Origin: Blastocatellia bacterium
GTDB lineage: Bacteria > Acidobacteriota > Blastocatellia > UBA7656 > JADIYM01
NCBI GenBank assembly: GCA_016705245.1
Contig: JADIYM010000022.1
Coordinates: 1 to 64,000, forward strand
Length of the DNA stretch: 64,000 nt
Reading direction: 5' to 3'
A model generated the notes under the pieces. It did not search any database, was not told the DNA's origin, and was given only the letters and a program-made list of their open reading frames with translations. This document shows positions 47,936-56,763 of the stretch, one piece after another (the stretch's first letter is position 1; every line of letters begins with the position of its first letter). The position numbers and the translations under genes are program-made.

Positions 47936-49267
47936 ATGGAGACGCTTCGGCCACCGGATCAGACGTCGGCTCGGATCATCGAAGCCTACTGCGAGCTTCT
48001 CGACTCTCCCGCGCTTCGGCTCCGGTTTATCCGGAAAGCTGTCGCGAGATGTCAGGACGAGGGTGTCGGTCAGGGGGCGCGATGGCCTCTGTTCGACCGT
48101 TTTCGGCTGCGAAAGATCGTCGTCGAGGAACTGGTACCGCTCTTGCCCGCGGCTTCAAAGGTTCCGACGTCTGTCCGCATCGCAATGACGGCGTATCGAT
48201 TCCGCGTCCCGATCTATGCAGCATCGGCCGCGTTGAGCGTCGGACTTGTCGGCATCATCGCGTATCTGGGCGTACAGGTCGCGTTGGCGTCGTATGCGAC
48301 TCCTGCGCAAGCTAACGCCACGGCCGCCGCCGTTGCGCCTTCCGGCGTCGTCCTTGCAGCGGACCTGCCACAGTACACGGCTGAGCAGATCTGGCTTGTC
48401 GAACAGGGCGAAGGCTATGAGGTGTATTCGAATGGCGCTCGAATTCTCACCGAGTTCGAAACTGACGGACCCGCGCGTAGATTCTACGGCTTTCCAAAGA
48501 ATGCCGAGACACCGGATGCAGCCGTTGAGCGTGTCGGCAACCCCATCGGCATCGTGTACCACACCTCGCAGAGCCACATTGCGCCGTTCAAGGAAGAGTT
48601 CAACGACAAGCTTCAGACGAGCGCGAGAGCACTGCTTGATTTCGTCGCCAGACGGCGGCTCTACAACTACGTCATCGATCGCTTCGGTCGGATATATCGC
48701 GTGGTTCGAGACGAGAACGCCGCGGATCACGCCGGGAACTCGGTGTGGGCGGACGACGAGTACAACTACCTTGATCTCTCGGGGGGGACGATCGGCGTTT
48801 GCTTCGAGGCGGAATGGCGACCCGACACCAGACTTGCAGCGGACGAAATCAACGAGGCGCAGATCTATGCGGGTCGGGTGCTGACGGCGATGTTGCGGAG
48901 CAAGTACGGGATCGATGACTCGATGTGCGTGACGCATGCCCTCGTATCGGTGAGTCCGTCGTCGAGGCTCATCGGATTTCACATGGACTGGGCACACGCC
49001 TTTCCGTTCGCTTCCATCGGACTCTCGGACAAGTACGCAGTGGAGACTCCCAGCATTGCGGAGTTCGGTTTCGACCATGATGGGCAGTTCGATCGCGCCA
49101 TCGGAGAAATCTGGCCTGGAATACCGCTCGCCGAGTCCCGCCTTGTGGAGTCGGCCGCAGCCTCCGGAAAGCGCGACACGGACCACAGGCGCGACCTTCA
49201 ACAGCGCTATCGAAACTTCAAGAGCTGGCTGAGCGCTCGGGACGTGGAGGCGGGCCAGGGAGAATGA
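47936..49267 (+). CDS. Membrane-anchored amidase_2/PGRP-like protein
   Basis: 443 aa. The N-terminal cytosolic segment is followed by a membrane helix (YAASAALSVGLVGIIAYLGV) and an exported N-acetylmuramoyl-L-alanine amidase/PGRP-like fold: IGIVYHTSQSHIAPF, YNYVIDRFGRIYRVVRDE, GGTIGVCFEAEW and LIGFHMDWAHAFPF. The first zinc histidine (VYHTS) and a later HMDWAH are present. GACGAGG lies before ATG 47936. It probably cleaves or senses peptidoglycan. Confidence 0.8.
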   Translation: METLRPPDQTSARIIEAYCELLDSPALRLRFIRKAVARCQDEGVGQGARWPLFDRFRLRKIVVEELVPLLPAASKVPTSVRIAMTAYRFRVPIYAASAALSVGLVGIIAYLGVQVALASYATPAQANATAAAVAPSGVVLAADLPQYTAEQIWLVEQGEGYEVYSNGARILTEFETDGPARRFYGFPKNAETPDAAVERVGNPIGIVYHTSQSHIAPFKEEFNDKLQTSARALLDFVARRRLYNYVIDRFGRIYRVVRDENAADHAGNSVWADDEYNYLDLSGGTIGVCFEAEWRPDTRLAADEINEAQIYAGRVLTAMLRSKYGIDDSMCVTHALVSVSPSSRLIGFHMDWAHAFPFASIGLSDKYAVETPSIAEFGFDHDGQFDRAIGEIWPGIPLAESRLVESAAASGKRDTDHRRDLQQRYRNFKSWLSARDVEAGQGE

Positions 49268-49324
49268 TGTGCGTGGAAGAAACGGCAATCGGAATGGCGA
49301 CGCACGGCTTGGCACGGTGCGCGG

Positions 49325-49573
49325 ATGAACCGCGATCAGCTCCGCCACAACGTCGCTTCGCGGACCAATCTCGAATCCGACCACATTGCGCGAGCGATCG
49401 AATCTATGCTCAGCGCTATGAGCAAGGCGCTGGCACGTGGAGAATCGGTGTCGATTCGGGGGCTCGGAATGCTCGAGACCCGTTCGACCCGGGACGGGCG
49501 GCGGTCCGTTCGTTTGCGACCGGCCCGGGTGCGCCGGGCAACGCCCACTGATATTGAATCGACAACCACACTT
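49325..49573 (+). CDS. HU-family DNA-binding protein
   Basis: N-terminal HU helices (MNRDQLRHNVASRTNLESDH, IARAIESMLSAMSKALARGE) and the start of the beta saddle (SVSIRGLGMLETR), with a short arm and the C-terminal strand (VRLRPARVRRA). The frame stays open into the next gene. TGA at 49549-49551 in the neighbouring frame would end it at the normal length, so an indel near 49540 is likely and the end is approximate. Confidence 0.72.
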
Positions 49574-49585
49574 TTCGGAGGAGTC

Positions 49586-50637
49586 ATGGATCACAGACCA
49601 AACCAGGACGAGCGCAGCGGATCCGAGCATGGCGATCAGCGTTCGCAGGAAACCGCGCCGCTCGGCCTCGACATAGGTACGAGCCGGATCGTGCTCATGC
49701 GCGGAACGGGTCACGGCGCCAAGACGGAGACCCAGCTCAACGCGTTCGTCTCGGTTCCTTCTCGGAAGTTCACCGAAAACATCCTGAAACAGAACAAGGT
49801 GGGTTATCACCTGAACGGTGGGCGAGAGATCTTCATCTTCGGTAACGAATCCGAGAAGTTCGCGTCATTCTTCAATGTCGACGCGCGAAGACCGATGAAG
49901 GCCGGTGTCCTGAATCCGTCCGAAGACAACGGCCTGCTCGTCATTCAGACCATCATCGAGAAGCTCCTACCAAAGACGAAGAAGCACGAGATGGTCTGCT
50001 TCAGCGTTCCAGGCCCAGGTCGCGAGATGACGTCGGATCTCGTGTATCACGAAGCCATGCTCAAGAATCTGCTGCAGGGGCTCGGTTACCGCGCCAAGGC
50101 GATCAACGAGGGCCTGGCCGTGATCTTCTCGGAGCTCGAGAGCGAGAACTTCACGGGAATCGGCATCAGTGCCGGCGGCGGGATGTGCGGCAACGTGTCT
50201 GGCGTACATGTCGGTGCCGGTCTTCCAGTTCAGCACGAGTCGGGCGGGAGACTACATCGACCAGAGCGTCGCCTCCGTGGTGGGCGAGGCAACGACGCGC
50301 GTGCGCGTGGCAAAGGAGGAGAGCTTCGACCTGCGTCGCTCGCCGCAGTCGAAGATCGAGCAGGCCCTGTCGATCTACTACGAAGAGATGATTCTTTCGC
50401 TCGTCGAAGCGCTTCGGACGGACTTCGTCAAGGCCGCCAATCTTCCGCGTATGGATCGGCCGATCCCGATTGTCCTGAGCGGCGGCACGGCGTCTCCGAA
50501 GGGATTCGTCGAGAAGTTCGTCGCCGCCCCTCGAGCAGGCGGATCTTCCGTTCAAGGTCTCGGACGTGCGGCTGGCGTCGGATCCGCTCACCGCCACAGC
50601 GCGCGGCTGCGCGATCGCCGCGATGCACGAAGAATAG
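49586..50637 (+). CDS. Actin-like ATPase (MreB/ParM-type fold), two frameshifts
   Basis: Phosphate-1 motif LGLDIGTSRIVLMRG, connect-1 region VFCF-like HEMVCFSVPGPGREM, phosphate-2 GIGISAGGGMC and adenosine motif PIPIVLSGGTASPKGFVEKF. Frames change near 50195 and 50535. Joined, about 350 aa, ending DPLTATARGCAIAAMHEE. GGAGGAGTC immediately before ATG 49586 argues that it is a gene separate from HU. It may polymerise, but which filament system it belongs to cannot be told. Confidence 0.75.
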
Positions 50638-50713
50638 GAGCAGTGCCTGGCGACGAGAGCGCGGGATCACCTTCGATCGCGTGCTCTCGTCGCGTCTGAG
50701 CATTGGCGAGCCG

Positions 50714-50777
50714 GACACAGGAACGCCCACGACCGCGATGCCACCAAGGGGCTCGAAGTCGTGGGCGTTCCTGTGTC
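50714..50777. terminator. Bidirectional terminator-like hairpin, 20-bp perfect stem
   Basis: GACACAGGAACGCCCACGAC at 50714-50733 is exactly repeated inverted at 50758-50777, with a 24-nt loop. It separates the convergent actin-like gene and erpA. It lacks a strong T-run. Confidence 0.7.
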
Positions 50778-50794
50778 TGAGGTCGATCGGAAGG

Positions 50795-51124
50795 CTAGGC
50801 GCTGAACGACGTTCCGCAGCCGCACCCGCCTGTTGCATTCGGATTCTTGAAGGTGAATCCGGAACCCATGACCGAGCTCACGTAGTCGATCTCGACCCCG
50901 TCGAGGTACTGTGCGCTGAACATGTCGACGAAGACGCGGACGCCATTCATCTCAGAGATGCTGTCGTCCTCACGGGGCGATTCTTCGATCTCCATCGCAT
51001 ACTGGAAGCCCGAGCACCCCCCGGGGATAACACGGACGCGAAGACCACCCTCGTCCGAGAGCTCCTCTTCCGACATGAACTTCTTGACCTCGAGGGCCGC
51101 TGCTTCCGTCATCATGAGATTCAT
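50795..51124 (-). CDS. erpA: Fe-S cluster insertion protein ErpA/IscA (HesB family)
   Basis: A-type carrier, 109 aa. The three cysteines are in VIPGGCSGFQYAME and GGCGCGTSF. It is full length and intact. Last gene of the SufR-like/Mrp/Nfu operon. It transfers Fe-S clusters from scaffolds to apoproteins. Confidence 0.95.
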   Translation of the reverse strand: MNLMMTEAAALEVKKFMSEEELSDEGGLRVRVIPGGCSGFQYAMEIEESPREDDSISEMNGVRVFVDMFSAQYLDGVEIDYVSSVMGSGFTFKNPNATGGCGCGTSFSA

Positions 51125-51141
51125 CGTGATTCGTTCTCCTT

Positions 51142-51151
51142 ACCAAGTGAC
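51142..51151 (-). promoter_or_regulatory. GTCACTTGGT motif upstream of erpA
   Basis: The minus strand reads GTCACTTGGT about 18 bp before the erpA start. The same 10-mer occurs at 53648-53657 between the SufR-like regulator and the ferritin gene. Candidate operator of the Fe-S regulator; two sites only, so weak. Confidence 0.3.
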
Positions 51152-51178
51152 CAAATCTAACCTGACCGACTCGGATTC

Positions 51179-51521
51179 TCAACATTCTTGAGGCGTCGAT
51201 TTCGGCGCTACAAGCTTCTTCAGGACCGACGAGAATCGGCCCTTCGACGACCCTTGCTCCTCGGCGATGAGTTCGCCTAATCCGCGAGCCCTCACGCAGG
51301 TGCCGTTCGACCGACTCGCGCAGGGTCACTCCGGAACTGGGGCAGCCCACACGCTCCCCCGGAAGCGATACCTCCGGACATTGCAGCCTCGACGCACACG
51401 AGATCGGTACCGCCGCCGTGACGCGCGCGAGCGCGGGTCTCACGGTGGCAAGCACGCGCTCGACGTCCGCGATGCTGAACGCGGCGGGCGATGTAATACT
51501 TGAGGATTGGTCGGCGTGCAT
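51179..51521 (-). CDS. Nfu-type (NifU C-terminal) Fe-S scaffold, several frameshifts
   Basis: ATG 51521 opens MHADQSSSITSP, then the Nfu domain (FSIADVERVLATVRPALAR, GGGTDLVCVEAAMSGG). The cluster-binding CxxC region is pieced together from GGAC and VGCPSSGVTLRESVERHLRE. The tail GLGELIAEEQGSSKGRFSSV ends in STPQEC. At least three single-base shifts. An [Fe-S] carrier by family; position between mrp and erpA supports this. Confidence 0.72.
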
Positions 51522-51536
51522 GCTCGGGTATTACGG

Positions 51537-52361
51537 CTACATCGAAATGGTTGGAAGCGCCTTTGCAGCAGCGCCCGAAGACAAGGTTGCAGCGACAGAA
51601 TCGGCTATGGCAAACAGGGCGACACTTTGCGGAGACTCCGGATCACGGACCACGATTGGTGTGCCTTGATCGCCACATTCGCGCACCGAAGCCGAGATCG
51701 GAATGCTGCCGAGAAGGCTGCTGCCGAACTGCTTCGCCAGCGCCTCGCCTCCGCCGCTGCCGAAAATCTCGTGTGCGGCCCCGCACGATCCGCAATTGAA
51801 CGAGCTCATGTTCTCCACGATGCCGAGAAGTGGGCACACCCACCTGTTCGAACATGTTGATGGCCTTGCGAACATCAGCCGTTGCTACATCCTGCGGAGT
51901 TGTTACGACGATCGCGCCCTGGACCGGGACTAGCTGCGCAAGGGAGAGCTGAACATCGCCCGTTCCCGGCGGCATGTCGACGACGAGTATGTCGAGCTCT
52001 CCCCAGAGACGTCCGAAAGAAACTGTCGGACGACGGTATGGAGCATCGGTCCACGCCATACTACCGGCTTGTCACCCGGATTGAGAAAACCCATCGACAT
52101 GACCTTCAGGCCATGTGATTCGAGCGGAATGATCTTCGTGCCTTCGATGTTGGGCTGGCCGCTCAATCCCACCATCAATGGAACGTTCGGGCCGTATACG
52201 TCCGTATCGAGCAAGCCGACCCGCAAGCCGCGCAGGGCCAGGGCCGCGGCCAGGTTGACTGCAACCGTGGTTTTTCCGACGCCTCCCTTCCCCGAACTGA
52301 CGGCAACGATGCTTCGAATACCGGCAATGGGTTCCTTGGGAGCCTGTTGATGTGCGCTCAT
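51537..52361 (-). CDS. mrp: Mrp/NBP35 Fe-S carrier ATPase (two frameshifts)
   Basis: Deviant Walker A AVSSGKGGVGKTTVAVNLAA, switch DTDVYGPNVPLM, LDILVVDMPPGTGDVQL, and the CxxC bridging motif NCGSCGAAHEIFGSGGG. Shifts near 52000 and 51865. About 274 aa, lacking the N-terminal MIP18/DUF59 domain of many Mrp proteins. It delivers Fe-S clusters using ATP. Confidence 0.88.
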
Positions 52362-52500
52362 TCGCGCCTCCTCTTCGATTTGTCCGACTCCGATGCTCGG
52401 GACAAGAGCACCGCCGGGCCCACGACGTCACGCGCACCCTGTGGACGCGCGTCGAAGGCCGCACATTCCGGCGTTGACGCCACCGGCTCCTGTTCTGGAC

Positions 52501-53624
52501 TTACAACCATCCACGCTCCAGCCTCAGACTCGACAGGAGCTCATCGAGACGCTCGACCGTCACGCCATCAGTAAATTCTCCATCGAGCTCGACGTTCGGA
52601 CCCATATCGCACGCCCCAAAGCAGTACGTGAGTTCGAGTGAGAGTCCATCCTCTGACGGCACATCGGGAGCGATGCCGTAATGTGTGACTAGGTGCTCGA
52701 CCAGTTCGTCAGCGCCGTTCATTGAGCAGTGGACGTTCACGCACACGGACATGCAATGCTTGCCGGAACTGCCTCGAGTCGACGAATCGGCGTTCACCTC
52801 TTGAGTACCGGATTCGTCGGTCGTGCCGGGGACGAGTCTCTCGGAACCAGTCCGACCGGATGCAGTGGTATCCGTCGAACGAGCGTCACCGGCGATTTCG
52901 CCCGAATGTTCAGGGACGTTCGAGTGTGACATTGAAGCACTCTCGGCTCGGTCAACCGTTGGCAGGGAGCGCCTTCCGCCTGGTTCTCTCGAGGGCACTA
53001 TGCGGTATTCGCAGGAACGAGCATCGTCCGCGATCATGCAACAGGTCTTGATCACCGTGCCGCCCGTCACCTCTCCGTAAACGCGAAGCTCTTCACGGCA
53101 GACCTGGGGATAGTGCTCGGCGACGTCCCTTATCGGGCAGTTGTGCTCGACGATCCGGAAACTGCCGTCGTCCAGCCGCTCGATTTCCGCAACGTACCCG
53201 CGCTCGTTGAACTGATTCACGACGGCTTGAACGCGGGCGTCGAAATCGAGTCCTTCGACATCTCGACGAAGCAACTGAATGTTCGCGTCGGCCTGATCCA
53301 TGAGAAGCGAGTCAATGGCCGCGTTACCATGCCTTCGACCAAGCTGCGAGAGAAGATCACACGCAAAGTCAGCAGACCGATCCGGAAAGAGACCATCCCC
53401 TCGTCGGTCAACGAATATACGAACCTCGGTCGTCCACGCTCACAACGTTCGGAACTGTGACCAATGAAGCCCTGATCCTCGAGCTGATCCAGATGACGCC
53501 GGACTGCGACTTTGGAAATCTCGAGCTCGGTCGCAAGCGACTCCACGCTCATCGTTCCCTGCCTCTTGAGGAGGTTAACGATCTCCGCGCGGGTGGACTT
53601 GAGAAGCTCGATGTACGTCAGCAT
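52501..53624 (-). CDS. SufR-like Fe-S sensing regulator fused to a NuoE-like [2Fe-2S] domain (frameshift near 53397)
   Basis: N-terminal winged helix: RAEIVNLLKRQGTMSVESLA, then SKVAVRRHLDQLEDQGFI. The middle sensor region has SufR-type cysteines (NCPIRDVAEHYPQVC, a Cx12C pair, then CC and RSCEY). After a polar linker of about 80 residues comes a thioredoxin-like [2Fe-2S] domain with CVNVHC and CFGAC ligands, as in NuoE or HydC-type subunits. A shift in GGGG near 53397 joins HTH and sensor. An internal ATG before MSHSNVPEHSG could make the NuoE part a separate protein, but the linker is open and in frame. It probably represses or activates the operon below it. Confidence 0.75.
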
Positions 53625-53647
53625 AACGATTGAGCATACGGGTCACC

Positions 53648-53657
53648 GTCACTTGGT
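53648..53657 (+). promoter_or_regulatory. GTCACTTGGT motif in the sufR-like/ferritin divergent region
   Basis: Embedded in GGTCACCGTCACTTGGTCAC, close to the regulator start and upstream of the ferritin gene, and shared with the erpA leader at 51142. Candidate autoregulatory operator. Confidence 0.35.
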
Positions 53658-53838
53658 CACATTTCGTTATTAAAGTGCGGCCGCCTTGACGACGTCAGTC
53701 GCGAATCTCATACTGCGAGCGCGACGGCAGCTGCCGAGGCTTCTCTTGTTTCCGGTGTGCTCTCGCTTAAGAATGGCATGGCTGGCGCCCCTGAGCGCGA
53801 TCAGCTTGACGGAATTTCCGCCACAAGGACTCACGCGG

Positions 53839-54303
53839 ATGGATGATATTCAAGCTGATCTGATGCTGCTTCGAGGATTGGTCGCCCGCGAGCTCGAGAC
53901 GATCAACCACTATCGCGAACTGGCGACCGCGTGCGCAGATGAAGAAGTTCGAGACTTCTTCCTTCATATTGTCGATGAAGAAAAGTTTCACATAGCCGAT
54001 ACGTTGCGCGCCATCGCAACGATTGATCTGGAACAATCTGACCTACTGCGGATCGGCTACATGGATGGCCACGTTCCTGGCTATCTCCCTGCTGCGTCCG
54101 GAGCAGACTTGCGGTTCCCGTCAACGGAGACATTCCGCCCAGGGTCCGTCGACGAGTCGGCTGGAAGGCTTCGAGGGGACTCAATTCCCTCCGGATTATC
54201 GGAAGGGGTGGAGGAATCTCAGATTCACCGTGGCGAAACCAGCTTGAACCGGCCGAACAAATGGACGGTCGGCAGCCTTCGAGGCATTCCTCAGAGTCAA
54301 TGA
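53839..54303 (+). CDS. Encapsulated-ferritin-like protein with C-terminal encapsulin cargo peptide
   Basis: 154 aa. The ferritin-like helical hairpin carries iron ligands in LVARELETINHYRELATAC and FFLHIVDEEKFHIADTLR (E, then ExxH), like the EncFtn/rubrerythrin fold. A flexible region rich in Ser and Gly follows, and the protein ends KWTVGSLRGIPQSQ. TVGSLR matches the encapsulin targeting peptide of Myxococcus cargo proteins (LTVGSLRR) and of EncFtn (GIGSLKG). ATG 53839 has AAGGA upstream. No shell-protein gene is in the window. Divergent from the Fe-S operon. Confidence 0.8.
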   Translation: MDDIQADLMLLRGLVARELETINHYRELATACADEEVRDFFLHIVDEEKFHIADTLRAIATIDLEQSDLLRIGYMDGHVPGYLPAASGADLRFPSTETFRPGSVDESAGRLRGDSIPSGLSEGVEESQIHRGETSLNRPNKWTVGSLRGIPQSQ

Positions 54304-54410
54304 TCCAGTCTGCATCCCAGGCCAGGCGACGGGCGTCGATCGGTGTCATTCTTAGTCAGGCGGTCTGACTCGGAGGCTGGTGCGCTCGAATTGTAAGTTT
54401 GGCGTCTGGA

Positions 54411-54439
54411 TTGACGAAGCCTGTCTACTATCGTATTCT
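54411..54439 (+). promoter_or_regulatory. Sigma-70-type promoter for the NuoI-like ferredoxin
   Basis: TTGACG at 54411-54416, a 17-bp spacer, TATTCT at 54434-54439; about 120 bp upstream of the ATG at 54561. It gives the ferredoxin gene a promoter separate from the ferritin gene. Confidence 0.5.
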
Positions 54440-54560
54440 GCTGAGCCGTTTGGATATGCTGGAAGGCGTCGCGAGGATGTGTTGCCCTGAATGTGAGTAG
54501 CGTGTGCAACCGGCCCTGCAAGACCGAATCGTCAATTAACCCGTTGGACGGAGAATAAAG

Positions 54561-55049
54561 ATGTCGATCTTTTCGGAAGTAGTTGAGACCGTCCGGACGC
54601 TCGCTGGTGGCCTCGCACATACGATGGCTCGCATCCCGCAGCCAAAGACCACAATCAGCTACCCTGACGATCCGGTTCCGCTGTCGGCGCGATTCCGTGG
54701 AGAGCATTTTCTCGACACAGACGAGACCGGTCGCGAACGTTGCGTTGCCTGCTTCCTCTGTTCAGCCATCTGTCCCGCCGATGCCATCTATATTGAGGGT
54801 GCAGACGATTCGAGACCATATCCGGAACGTGTGGGCGTCGACGCCCGTTATGCTTCGGTCTACCGGATTGATTACGGTCGCTGCATTCTATGTGGGTTCT
54901 GCGTTGAGGCATGTCCGAAGGATGCCATAAAGCACGGACACGATTTTGAGATGGCCTCCTACACCCGCGAGGGCCTCCTTCGAAGCAAAGATGCCCTCCT
55001 GGCCAACAGAGATCGGCAGCGCAGTCTACACATTACCATCCGCACGTGA
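54561..55049 (+). CDS. NuoI-type 2[4Fe-4S] ferredoxin, orphan
   Basis: 162 aa, two cluster motifs: CVACFLCSAICPADAI and CILCGFCVEACPKDAI. The N-terminus (SIFSEVVETVRTLAGGLAHT) and the C-terminus follow respiratory complex I subunit NuoI. No other nuo gene is nearby. GGAG precedes ATG 54561. Either a dispersed complex I subunit or a ferredoxin serving the neighbouring ferritin or Fe-S system. Confidence 0.88.
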   Translation: MSIFSEVVETVRTLAGGLAHTMARIPQPKTTISYPDDPVPLSARFRGEHFLDTDETGRERCVACFLCSAICPADAIYIEGADDSRPYPERVGVDARYASVYRIDYGRCILCGFCVEACPKDAIKHGHDFEMASYTREGLLRSKDALLANRDRQRSLHITIRT

Positions 55050-55094
55050 GTGATTCGCATCGGTGAGTCGCTGTCGCGCTCTCGAGCCTTGGCT

Positions 55095-55132
55095 CAGGGG
55101 GTCTGTCAACAACAGGCCCCCTGTTTCATTTC
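55095..55132 (+). terminator. Rho-independent terminator after the NuoI-like gene
   Basis: Stem CAGGGGGTCTG with CAGGCCCCCTG (one G-U pair), loop TCAACAA, followed by TTTCATTTC. Confidence 0.85.
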
Positions 55133-55232
55133 AGCGTATTGAGATCGTTCAACAGCTTAGTCCGTATGTATGACTCAGGGTCGATCGCCGCTAGATCGCA
55201 GCGTAAACGAGATACTCAGGTCAAGATGACGC

Positions 55233-55281
55233 TGTCGTTGACGGTGACGGTGACGGTGATGGTGACGGTGACGGTGACGCC
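55233..55281 (+). repeat. Hexanucleotide tandem repeat (GGTGAC)n
   Basis: About seven GGTGAC/GGTGAT units in tandem. It sits in the 476-bp stretch 55050-55525, which also holds the terminator above and the parS-like site below. I see no gene in that stretch. Confidence 0.85.
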
Positions 55282-55478
55282 ACAGTTCAAGCGACAAGAT
55301 CGGGCAAGTTGAGTCGAAGTCTGGCATCGGTCTTGATGAAATAAGCAGATTCCAGTCGCACTGCCTTCGGTGCTTCAACTTGGCGGCTAAGAATGTCGAC
55401 TCTTTCGAGCCCGCCAGCTTGCCTGCGTCTTTTCCCGCGTAGGGAAGGCATGACGTGCAGCGCAAAAAAGTCCGTGGC

Positions 55479-55492
55479 GTTCCACGTGGAGC
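55479..55492. promoter_or_regulatory. parS-like site
   Basis: GTTCCACGTGGAGC, centred on the palindrome TCCACGTGGA, resembles the parS consensus GTTTCACGTGAAAC/GTTCCACGTGGAAC. It lies 34 bp downstream of the parB stop. Only one copy found in the window. Confidence 0.55.
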
Positions 55493-55525
55493 GCAACTGT
55501 GACGCTGCAGTTGAACGGGCGCCGA

Positions 55526-56608
55526 CTACAGGGCTCGAAGCAGCGCATCGATGGCGGATGAGATCTCAGTTCGGCGTGCCGGTCCGTAGTCTTCGAGATT
55601 CGTGGATTCGAGTCTGTCGATGAGATCCACGATTTTCCCATCGAGCGTGGATGATCCACGTTGAAAAGTCTTAACGGACTCAACGGTTGTCGAAGAACGC
55701 TCGGTGACTTGCTGTGAGTTTGAGGCTGGCTCGCCTGTGAGTTTTCGGACTTCTGCCTGTAAGGCACGAACGGACAATCCGCCAGGCCCGGCACGCTCAA
55801 TCAGGTCGAGTCTCATTGCGCGGGCGTTGTCCTCGTCTCCTCCAAGTCTTTCTGCTGTGAGTCGACCAATTGCGCGGGCCTTGGAGTAAGTAAGCCTACC
55901 CGATCGAAGCGCATCAAGTAGCTCGCTTGGCAGACTCAATAGGGGTAGGCGATGCGAGACAAACGACTGCCACGTTATGCGGCCTACACGGCTGAACACT
56001 TCCGCAACGGCCGGCTCGAGTCGAAGGACAGCGTCGTCCTTGGAATTCCCGGCGAGGCGATTATTCAACGCTCGGAGCAGTCGGATGGCACCTGTTTGAG
56101 GACTTTCAACGTCAACGTACGATTCAAACTCGACGCCTGAACGCATTCGGTCGGCCAGAAGATCGAGGTAGCCCTCGGCCTCTTCAAGTACGTTGAGATC
56201 CTCGCGCTGGAGATTCTCGACCATCGCCACTGTTCGAACGCCCACATCATCGAGTGAAATCACACGTACCGGCACCTCGGACAGTCCAGCAGCCTGCGCA
56301 GCTCGCCAACGACGCTCTCCAGCAACTATCTCGTATTCATTCGAAGAATCATCGATAAGTCGCACGAGTATGGGCTGTAGTACGCCGTGAACACGCACGG
56401 ACTCGGTGAGGTCTCGAAGCGCGGCGGCGTCGAAGGTCACTCTTGGCTGATGCCGTCCCGGTACAAGGGAATCCACCGCCAACTCGAACTTGGGAATCCC
56501 CTCGAGGCCCGTCGAATCCAGTAGAGCCGCTTCCGCCGCCAGCGCGGGGTCAGCTGCAGGAACTGAGCTCTGGAAGAGCGCGTCGATTCCAATGCGTTTC
56601 TTCGCCAT
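55526..56608 (-). CDS. parB: ParB/Spo0J centromere-binding protein
   Basis: 360 aa. N-terminal ParB/CTPase domain (GRHQPRVTFDAAALRDLTES, VHGVLQPILV, YEIVAGERRWRAAQAAGLSE), the MVENLQREDLNVLEEAEGY motif, a central HTH part and a C-terminal dimerisation helix. AAGGAG before ATG 56608. It binds parS and works with ParA downstream-facing at 57557. The sequence between HTH and C-terminus is divergent. Confidence 0.9.
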   Translation of the reverse strand: MAKKRIGIDALFQSSVPAADPALAAEAALLDSTGLEGIPKFELAVDSLVPGRHQPRVTFDAAALRDLTESVRVHGVLQPILVRLIDDSSNEYEIVAGERRWRAAQAAGLSEVPVRVISLDDVGVRTVAMVENLQREDLNVLEEAEGYLDLLADRMRSGVEFESYVDVESPQTGAIRLLRALNNRLAGNSKDDAVLRLEPAVAEVFSRVGRITWQSFVSHRLPLLSLPSELLDALRSGRLTYSKARAIGRLTAERLGGDEDNARAMRLDLIERAGPGGLSVRALQAEVRKLTGEPASNSQQVTERSSTTVESVKTFQRGSSTLDGKIVDLIDRLESTNLEDYGPARRTEISSAIDALLRAL

Positions 56609-56763
56609 TACGTGTCACTCCTTCCAACTGATGGGACGAACCAGAAGCGGCACTCGCCTTTCTGAACATTCGCACTCCACCCATCCGACGGTCTCCATCC
56701 GCAGTCTCACACCAATCATTCGTAAACGAAATTGACCGCTGCGTCGCGATTTCACGACCTGTC

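Noticed and set aside
49325..51160. One continuous 611-codon HU-actin protein
   Set aside because: After 50195 the frame encodes no actin-like sequence, while the next frames continue the conserved fold; a strong ribosome-binding site precedes ATG 49586.
55233..55281. Possible CRISPR array
   Set aside because: Uninterrupted hexamer repeat without spacers; no cas genes in the window.
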